From contig NC_090246.1 of NCBI RefSeq assembly GCF_037325665.1, positions 61,184,176 through 61,248,175 on the forward strand: a stretch of DNA of 64,000 bases, read 5' to 3'. The notes beneath the pieces are model-generated. The model saw only the letters and a program-made list of their open reading frames with translations, did not search any database and was not told the DNA's origin. Made by a program: the position numbers and the translations under genes. Shown in pieces: positions 56,947-64,000 of the stretch. Numbering within the stretch: position 1 is the first letter of the stretch; each line of letters opens with the position of its first letter. The stretch comes from Littorina saxatilis (taxonomy: Eukaryota; Mollusca; Gastropoda; Littorinimorpha; Littorinidae).

Positions 56947-59900
56947 GGGTGGCACAAATCTTGTTGCCGCTATTTTTTTCACTGAGATGTTCAAGCAATG
57001 GAATAATAAGTAATGGACATTGAACAGAAAAAATATGGAAGACAGGCTTTCGCATTGCAGTTATCAGACTGTACCTGCATGGAATATACTTGTCCTTTTA
57101 GGTCTTTTCTTAACGCCCATCAGTCTGCTCTTCTTAAATTTACTTGTCCGTGTAAGCTTATACTTTACCGAAGATAAAATAGTGTACACATCTATTAAAT
57201 GTATGTACTGTGTATACCCAGGTCCATGTTTATGGTTTGTCTTCAGGTACGTTACAGTTATCAATCTCCACCTGCATGAAAGGTATTTGTCTGCGTAAGT
57301 CAAAACAACACACTCTTCAATCAGGCTGTACTTAAATAAATATATTTCTCTTGTGTAGGTCTGTACTTCTCCGCCCACTGGTGCCCACCCTGCCGTGGCT
57401 TCACGCCGGTGCTGGCAGAAGTCTACAAAAACATCAAGCAGAAAGGCAAGAAATTTGAGGTGATCTTCATCAGCTCCGACCGCGACCAGAAGAGCTATGC
57501 CGAATACTACGAAACAATGCCCTGGCTCACCATTGGCTTCGGCTCAGAGAAAAAGGTGAGTTCACATTTTGTCTAACATGAATTTGACATTGAGCCACAG
57601 GTTGGATCGTTGGTTGGTGGTTTTTAATGTCCCTTCATTGGGCGATGCACTAGTGAACTATTTATTTGTGTTCCTTGTCTCAGTTTTCATGGTGATTCCC
57701 CTGTTTGGAACTATTTACATTTAGGTCTATCAAAGTGAAATAAAGAAGGTTCTTAAAAGATCATGACTTTTTATACTTGTTACTTTTAATCTTGTTGAAA
57801 TTTTTTTTCTCCTAATTAAAAAGTTAAATATCTTGTCCAGGGAAAGACAAAGAGGTGAGGTCATGTTTCGTATGACATGAATTAGACATGAAGCCACTCT
57901 TGAGGCTGAGACAAATGGGTGAGGTCCTGGTTTATTTTCCAGAAATTTGACATGAAGCTACTATTTTGGGTCAAACAAAAAGGCGAGGCAGTGTTTTGTT
58001 CTACATGAATTCGAAATGAAGCCTCTCTTTTGGCTCAAACGAAAAGCTAAGAAATACCGCTCACACATGTCTAATCAATCAATTTGTATCATTTCTCATG
58101 ATGGAAATGTTAACTTTTCTGCTTCACGTGCCTCTACACATTTTTCTCTGAAATAGCTGTGGTGTGAACTTGCCCACACCTAACACTGAGTTTATGACGT
58201 TATTTTAAGACAACATTTTAAAACATAAGACGGTTTATATGAAACCTCTGTTCAGCCTTGTGGAGCACACTAGGAAACATTTTAACATACCAAAAGAGTC
58301 AATGTTTGAATTTTGCATCCTGTAAATGGTATACCAGAGAAATGCTTTCCAGAATCATCCTGTAACACTTCTGACGGATTTAAAATTTTTTTTTTAACAC
58401 AACATTGTATTTAACGTCATTATTTTTTTCTTACCACTAATAATAATCTCTGTTTTCTTTTTATAGATTGTAGCAATGTATAATCAACGTATACTATTTT
58501 AACAATCTGATTCAATTAGAATCACTGGTTGGTCCGGTGTCAGAATAATGTGACTGGGTGAGACATGAAGCCTGTGCTGCGACTTCTGTCTTGTGTGTGG
58601 CGCACGTTATATGTCAAAGCAGCACCGCCCTAATATGGCCCTTCGTGGTCGGCTGGGCGTTAAGCAAACAAACAAACAAAATTCAATTAGAATCGGTCCC
58701 ACTCGTGGGTGAGGGATTGATGTATGATAGCACCTGTATGCGTACTAAAGAATTATCCTATTTTATCTTATCTTATCAATTTATCCTTTGTGTATATGTA
58801 TAGGTTACAACACGAGTGGTTTTTTATATGGCTTGTATTTCAGTCAAGACCCAGCGGATGAATATCATCGGGAGACACGAGCCTTTGGCGAGTGGCTCTC
58901 GATTGATATTCCCGCTGGGTCTTGACTGAAATACAAGCCATATAAAAAACCACGAGTGTTGTAATCTGTATATCCCATTCTACCATCAAACACAAAGTGT
59001 AGACTACTAGCGGCACTTTTGCGATCTGTGGAGTGTGAAACAGTGTTTTCAGCGAGACATGGCCTTTTTGCAACCTTAAACTAAGTGACCGTCGCTGAAA
59101 AAATAAAACGAATGAGTGCATCTATAAGTACGCGGTAACACTACTTTCAGACCGTTTAAAAGCGTTAAGTAAAGGTTCATAAGTTGCAAGAAAGTAATGA
59201 AGTCGTATAGAAATCCATTTAGTTGAAGCGCACAATTCTTTTGCGTTTCAGGTCGGCGGAACGGGGAAACCGGTTTGGCCCCCATTTGGCTTACTCGACT
59301 CGATTCAGAATCGATTCCACGTTGTTTTTTTCGAACGCATTATTATACAATTAGTCTTATTGACAGAGAAGCAAATTTTAGGGAACACATATGTAGATTT
59401 AACCATTTGCTCCCTATTTGAAATGTATCTACATGATAAACTGTTTTGCGAGTGTGTTTGCATGAACCTAAACTGGTATTGATGCGATGAAAACAGGACC
59501 CAAGTCTGTCACCGCCGCTTGATTGCATTTTGAAAGAATATGACTGGATTACGGAAAAATACACACATGTTAAGTTCTTAGATACCTTCATCGCCAATGT
59601 GGACTTACTGCAGAGCCAGGCAAAAGAGTAGACTTGCTCGCAAAACACGTGAAACAGCTGATGATAGCGAAGCCCAACCGTGCCAGGTAAGGACGGTCTG
59701 ACAGATTCTCAAAAGTCGTCTGCTAACGAAGCAAGGGGAGGGTACTCGTGTTTTTGTTTTGGTTCGCTAGCATCTGGTTATCTTGTAAGTTGAATGTTCG
59801 TTTTTTCCCACCTGCATTGCTTTCATAATGAAAGAAACGTTTGCTTATTGCATCTCATACATCAGATCAGTTCTGAGATTCATTTTTGCGTGCAACTGAT

Positions 59901-60116
59901 ATGGTTTTCTGAGCCGTGCAATACGATTTTGGAACTTCATACAAATGTGTCACATTGTTCGGCGCGAGGTCAAAGGTCGGGAGCAAAGTAGTTCTTCGCC
60001 CAAATCGGAATCTGCACTATCATATATTTTTTTGAGTCCATGATGTATTTATTGAGCTATAAAAATACAACATATATACCCATACTGAAGTAACAGAGAC
60101 AAAGAAGGGAGGTCAT

Positions 60117-60161
<45 letters not shown>

Positions 60162-60337
60162 TATATATATAAATATATTTATATTTTTGTCTTTCCCAGT
60201 CTGATCTGGCCGAGATGTACGAAGTGGGAGGGATTCCCTGCCTGGTTTTGTTGAAGGGAGACTCAGGGGAGCTAATCACAAAGGACGGCCGCAGCAAGAT
60301 TCTGAACGAGAAGGGTGGTTTCCCTTGGACAGCATAA
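49613..60337 (+). CDS. Tryparedoxin/nucleoredoxin-like protein (NXNL2-like), 3 exons
   Basis: Exon 1 49613-49709, exon 2 57359-57555, exon 3 60200-60337 join to 143 residues. The order is N-terminal strand (MMAILGDTVLGKDGKNVPV), then YFSAHWCPPCRGFTP with active-site Cys41 and Cys44, then EVIFISSDRDQKSYAEYYE, then VGGIPCLVL with the cis-proline (Pro111), then GELITKDGRSKILNEKG. WCPPC, the FxPxL context and the SSDRD loop are tryparedoxin/nucleoredoxin traits. The last segment resembles the human NXNL2 GEVITNKGRKQIRERG. Trypanosomatid tryparedoxins have about 145 residues and human NXNL2 about 156, so this looks whole. The likely role is a cytosolic thiol-disulfide reductase; partner and substrate are unknown. 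Unlike vertebrate NXNL2, where the second cysteine is degenerate, this enzyme keeps both catalytic cysteines. ATG context is strong (A at -3, G at +4). Confidence 0.92.
49951..50215. mobile_element. Diverged relative of FB-3
   Basis: Begins ccggtgtaatacgaaaaaag, carries aactccacgaaa and gttactccacgaag units, and ends ctccacgtaata. It lies just inside intron 1 of the NXNL2-like gene. Confidence 0.6.
50360..50690 (-). repeat. Diverged fragment of the 0.8 kb interspersed repeat
   Basis: Shares caatgaggtcgtgacagtgc-like words, the catgaaatctgtccagcag block and a microsatellite in the same order, reversed. Ends gtttagtcaaaactt. Confidence 0.5.
50940..51378. mobile_element. CAGGGGCGGA-type MITE with 5-bp target duplication
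   Basis: Starts CAGGGGCGGA and ends TCCGCCACTG, with ATATC at 50935-50939 and 51379-51383. It lies in intron 1 of the NXNL2-like gene. Confidence 0.78.
52424..52509. repeat. Perfect 39-bp stem, 8-nt loop hairpin
   Basis: Arm 52424-52462 is the exact reverse complement of 52471-52509, with loop tagtcttt. It lies in intron 1 of the NXNL2-like gene. Confidence 0.9.
52914..53095. mobile_element. Fragment of a CAGGGGCGGA-type MITE
   Basis: Begins caggggcggatcac and contains the gggggcatgccccc block, but no matching right end was found before the next repeat at 53123. Confidence 0.5.
53123..53929 (+). mobile_element. Single copy of the 0.8 kb interspersed repeat with 9-bp target duplication
   Basis: Same family as 22957-24717. 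tttactttt flanks it at 53114-53122 and 53930-53938. The word tacatttagtcaag at its start recurs inverted about 23 bp from its end, so it looks like a non-autonomous DNA transposon. The 9-bp duplication would suit a Mutator-like source (inference). Confidence 0.68.
54691..54762 (+). repeat. (CA)n microsatellite
   Basis: About 72 bp of uninterrupted CA. Confidence 0.9.
55105..56210 (+). repeat. (CT)n microsatellites
   Basis: Three CT tracts at 55105-55412, 55979-56031 and 56127-56208 with unique DNA between, all in intron 1 of the NXNL2-like gene. Confidence 0.85.
56800..57035 (+). repeat. Tandem duplication with CA runs, 135-bp period
   Basis: Acctgggtggcacaaacctt with tcactgagatgttcaagcaa occurs at about 56810 and 56944, separated by (CA)n. 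Confidence 0.65.
58524..58680 (+). repeat. 5'-truncated SINE family B with 14-bp target duplication
   Basis: Only the 3' half of family B is present, from ggttggtccggtgtcagaat to a (CAAA)n tail, yet attcaattagaatc flanks it on both sides (58510-58523 and 58681-58694). It lies in intron 2 of the NXNL2-like gene. Confidence 0.85.
58805..58964. repeat. 160-bp hairpin in intron 2 of the NXNL2-like gene
   Basis: The outer arm of about 54 nt (ttacaacacgagtggttttt) is near-perfect. The inner part is less well paired. Confidence 0.8.
60119..60178 (+). repeat. (AT)n microsatellite just before the last exon of the NXNL2-like gene
   Basis: About 50 bp of TA repeats end about 20 bp before the exon 3 acceptor at 60198-60199. 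Confidence 0.85.
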
Positions 60338-60460
60338 GTTCATCCGTCTTGTCTTCTTCGTATTCATTTTTTTCCTTTGTATAATTTATTAATTATTTCA
60401 GTCCATGATAAAAAATCATCGTTTTGTTTTTCATGTCATTTTATGTAACATGCAATATTT

Positions 60461-60466
60461 AATAAA
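60461..60466 (+). promoter_or_regulatory. Polyadenylation signal of the NXNL2-like gene
   Basis: AATAAA lies 124 nt past the stop codon and is followed by a GT-rich stretch (atgttctctctgtg). Confidence 0.65.
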
Positions 60467-60842
60467 CAATATCTTATGTTCTCTCTGTGACTTGACTTTT
60501 TTTCGTGATTCGGTAAATTTGGGATTCATTTAGTGATGCATTGATTTTAGAATATCTCTGCTTTCACATTTTTTCCCCCCTGCAATTAAATTGATTCTAT
60601 CATTTATCAACTTTGTTGTTGTTGCCTAACAGTGTCTGAATCCCAAAATTGTGTCAATGTGTTAAACAAAATGTATACGTTTTTCTGTGATTCTAGATCT
60701 GTACATCTGTTAAACATTTATAGCATGATGATCGTTTGAAACCAATATCACATATTCAAAAAAAAAGAAGTGTTTTTTCTCCCTCAGGCTTAAACTTTGC
60801 ACATCAAAGCCATGCTAATCTAAACCGTTTGAAAGAAACTTC

Positions 60843-60976
60843 CTCCAAAAACGGCGTATGGCTGCCTAAATGGCAGGGTAAAAAACGGTCATACACGTAA
60901 AATTCCACTCGAGCAAAAAACAAAAACACGAGTATACATGGGAGTTTCAGCCCACGAACGCAGAAGAAGAAGAAAA
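60843..60976 (+). repeat. SINE family A, 3' domain only
   Basis: Matches the family 3' domain (ggcgtatggctgcctaaatg to cagaagaagaag). No tRNA-like head is visible upstream. Confidence 0.65.
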
Positions 60977-61261
60977 GAAATTCTTGACTTAGTTACATTT
61001 TATCGACCATCTCAAAAACCACGTTTATCAAACATTTATTTTTAAAAGTTGTTTTAAACTAATTTGTGCATACAGCCTTTCCTGCAATATTGTATTGATG
61101 CAATGCCCTGCTCCTCATGACCTCATTATGCAAAAGGAGATCATACTGAGCTGGTTATTCCAACAGAAAGTACAGAATGTACAATCCAATCTTACTGTGA
61201 GAGGTATGCACATGTATGTTAACCACAGCTGCGCATACTTGCACTATTGGCATAATTATTT

Positions 61262-61637
61262 AACCCCCCGTGGGTTAGGGGGAAGAATTTACCCGATGCT
61301 CCCCAGCATGTCGTAAGAGGCGACTAACGGATTTTGTTTCTCCTTTTACCCTTGTTAAGTGTTTCTTGTATAGAATATAGTCAATTTTTGTAAAGATTTT
61401 AGTCAAGCAGTACTGATGTAAGAAATGTTAAGTCCTTTGTACTGGAAACTTGCATTCTCCCAGTAAGGTAATATATTGTACTACGTTGCAAGCCCCTGGA
61501 GCAAATTTTTGATTAGTGCTTTTGTGAACAAGAAACAATTGACAAGTGGCTCTATCCCATCTTCCCCCTTTCCCCGTCGCGATATAACCCTTCGTGGTTG
61601 AAAACGACGTTAAACACCAAATAAAGAAAAGAAAAGC
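61262..61637 (+). repeat. Retroposon 3' end (LINE or SINE tail), copy 2
   Basis: Same family as 49012-49357, extended on the left by ccccgtgggttagggggaag. It ends in aataaagaaaagaaaag. Confidence 0.65.
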
Positions 61638-61814
61638 ATAAATATTTTTCAGGGTTCTTGATCTTATTTGAGTAAACGCACATTTGCTTTCTCTCTGCAT
61701 GTTATTGTTAAAGAATTCAAGAAACTCAAAATTAAAACTATGAGTACAAATTCAGCTGCTTTGTTACATTTAGTCGAGTTTGGACTCGCTGTATTCATAT
61801 AGACTGGGAATCTA

Positions 61815-61827
61815 GAGAGAGAGAGAG

Positions 61828-61862
<35 letters not shown>
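61815..61862 (+). repeat. (GA)n/(GT)n microsatellite
   Basis: A compound GA then GT tract. Confidence 0.8.
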
Positions 61863-61863
<1 letters not shown>

Positions 61864-62957
61864 GTGAACATACGGAGCAGGACTCTCCACGGACGGTCCC
61901 GGGACCCCAACTTTGAGTTTGTAGAGGGTACGTGGCCACCCTCAATGGAGTTTTAGAGGGTCAAAAGGAGTCGAGTAGCCCCAAAACCCCTGTGTACTTA
62001 TATGTGGTGTTGTTGTTCTGTTTGTTCTGGTGGTTGTTTGTTGGGTGAACGCTTCTCAGTCAAACGCAATAAAAGTGAGTCGAGCAAGCGAAGTCATTCC
62101 TTGTTCTTTACTTCGCAAAGGTTCCCGCTCGACTGCCGAGATCTTTCACAAGTCTCGCGGTCTCACGTGATCATACAGGCACGCATCTTATTAGTGCACT
62201 GATGCGCAAAACAACCCAAACAAGCGTGCAACAAATGTCATGGACAGTCATCGTCTCACATATACAAGACAATGTGATCACACATAGTCATTGTCAGGAG
62301 TATGAAGTGTCTTTTTGTGTCGGAATATTCCAGGAGATACCTTGTTGAAGGGAACACGCACACACACATACACAATGAGGCAGATGCAGCTGACATTTAG
62401 CATTTGGAAAGGGGTGTTTTTTTGTCTCTCTTTTTGTAAAGAAAAGTACATTTGTTGGTTAGGAGGGGGGGGGGTGACTTCCGGAACCCAGGACTCCCTC
62501 CCCCCCCCCTCTTAAATGCAGGTACACGAGTCCTGCATCGGCTTCTCAGTGTCTCCTTTCCGATGTTGTCACGTTCCCGCGTGACGTTGGCATTGGTGCT
62601 TGCACTAGATTTAGCTGACGACTACACCCTGAAAACAGTACCTAGATATTTAGTGCGTCCCGGGACCCCCGTGAATTTTTAATACGTGTTTTCGGCTTCT
62701 AGTGCATGGACGCATAGTTTGGAGAGCCCTGATTTTGACACGACTTCCGCAGCTCAGCACACCCTCAAAGTACACAAACTCACGGTGACGAGGTGAGAGT
62801 GACCACCCCTTTGGCAGAGTTACTTCCCAGGTAACGATAGAGTTCTTTCCCTTCTTCCCAGGCTCTTCGAAGATACATTATGTGGGAGCAAACAGATGAT
62901 TGAATACCAGTAAGTTTTGTTCTGAAGGGAAGTAAACTAGTTGAAGGTAATCTCGGT
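61863..62957. other. Intergenic, nothing recognised
   Basis: No supported gene. It contains gacggtcccgggacc and gcgtcccgggacccc as two similar short words at about 61893 and 62657. Confidence 0.4.
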
Positions 62958-63490
62958 CCGGTGTAACACGAAATTTTTACTCCACGAAAAATTTACTCCG
63001 GAGTAAAAATTTCGTCCGAGTACACCCTTCGTACGAGAAAAGAACTCCCCAGGCCCAAGGCACGAAAAAATTACTCCCTCCACGAAATTTGTACTCCCCA
63101 TTTTTTTTTACTTCCAGTAAAATTCTCGTACCCGAAATTGGGATGCAGGCGAAGGGATAATGCCAATATGTGATTTCGCACAAACAAATGTCGCACTACC
63201 CCTCCCCCACCCCTTGCACACTAACACGGGACAAGGGAGTAAAAGTTTCGTACACCTGGCGTGGGCAGTTAACTAGTAGCTCGTGTCAGGGTGAAATCAT
63301 TTATTCGTTATTTATTCGTCAGGGGAGTAACATTTTCGACCGAAATGTTGACTCGAAACACACCTGTCGTGGGGAGTAATTTTCTCGTGCTATGGGGAGT
63401 AAGTTTTTCGTAAAGGGAGTAAAAGTTTCGTACGAAATATTTACTCCAGAGTAAAAATCTCGTGGGAGTAACTTTTTCGTGTTACACCGG
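62958..63490. mobile_element. Fold-back-like element FB-3 (units of about 16 bp)
   Basis: Perfect outer inverted repeats ccggtgtaacacgaaa are followed by units like CGAAAAATTTACTCCG on both sides, in both orientations. No clear target duplication was seen. Confidence 0.7.
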
Positions 63491-63831
63491 CAGCAAATCT
63501 GCTGTGGGTAATTTGACAGAATTCTCTTCTCTCCTACAACAGCTTTAGATCAGTCGAGCCGACCATTTTGGGGTAACAGAAAAAATGACCCAACTTACGC
63601 AGTTGGGAAACATTATACTGTACATGTAAGCTTATATACGTGTTCGATCAGTCCAGGTTGTTCGGTTCACACGACGAAAAGTGTTTTCTGTCAGCTGTTA
63701 CATGGCTTACTGCGTTCTACTTCTAAATTTCAGGATACTGTGCTTACACACCGGGAAGTATTCCTAGTCGTATATTTCCTGGACGAGGTTATATCGCATC
63801 ACATGGAATGACTGACAAAAAGGAGAACGTT

Positions 63832-64000
63832 TAAGGGGGCAGGTACACCTGAAAATTCGACCAACAATGACTTTTTTTCTTTCCTGAATGTGTTGGTTGT
63901 TTTTGATGCTAAATTGGCTGAATTTTATTACACAGTTTAAATTTTGTGACTGAGTGCAATAGTTTTCGAGTTATTCGGCTTCAATGAGGGGGTGTCTGTG
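63832..64000. repeat. Possible left part of a repeat cut by the window end
   Basis: Taagggggcaggtacacctg followed by AT-rich sequence has the look of a transposon terminus. There is no second end in the window to test it. Confidence 0.25.

Overview
Eukaryotic nuclear DNA, most likely from a gastropod mollusc. The genes are intron-rich and metazoan, the introns are full of microsatellites, and the window is crowded with tRNA-derived SINEs and small inverted-repeat DNA transposons of molluscan style. The phylum is inferred from gene content and repeat style; the genus cannot be read from the sequence. No prokaryotic genes, CRISPR arrays or rRNA genes were seen, and no LTR retrovirus-like or Polinton-like element was recognised.

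Three protein-coding genes were reconstructed exon by exon with consistent splice phase. (1) CCDC57, a centrosomal coiled-coil protein, lies on the minus strand at 27642-9343: 21 coding exons, 1029 codons. (2) STUB1/CHIP, the chaperone-linked U-box ubiquitin ligase, lies on the plus strand at 28799-35141: 7 coding exons, 276 residues. It is head-to-head with CCDC57, with about 1.16 kb between the start codons. (3) A tryparedoxin/nucleoredoxin-like (NXNL2-like) oxidoreductase with a WCPPC site lies on the plus strand at 49613-60337: 3 exons, 143 residues, with a 7.6 kb first intron.

Layout: 1-9270 is intergenic repeat mosaic (SINEs, a fold-back element of 16-bp repeats, MITEs). 9272-27642 is CCDC57. 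27643-28798 is the shared upstream region. 28799-35141 is STUB1. 35142-49500 is intergenic and holds a TIR element with a nested SINE, a diverged minisatellite inside a MITE, and a 3.5 kb fold-back-like element flanked by an 8-bp target duplication. 49500-60480 is the thioredoxin-fold gene. 60480-64000 is intergenic with SINE/LINE tails and another fold-back-like element.

The main find is architectural. Three unrelated sequence families, at 3066-4632, 44178-47672 and 62958-63490 (with a relative of the last at 49951-50215), all have terminal inverted repeats built from short tandem units of about 16 bp. This recalls Drosophila FB and sea-urchin TU elements. Other notable signals are several near-perfect long hairpins in introns, a decayed partial duplicate of CCDC57 exon 3 inside a later intron, and repeated insertion of small transposons within 11-40 bp of splice sites. 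The three genes have no evident shared pathway. CHIP and the thioredoxin-fold protein both belong broadly to protein homeostasis and stress, but that link is inference.
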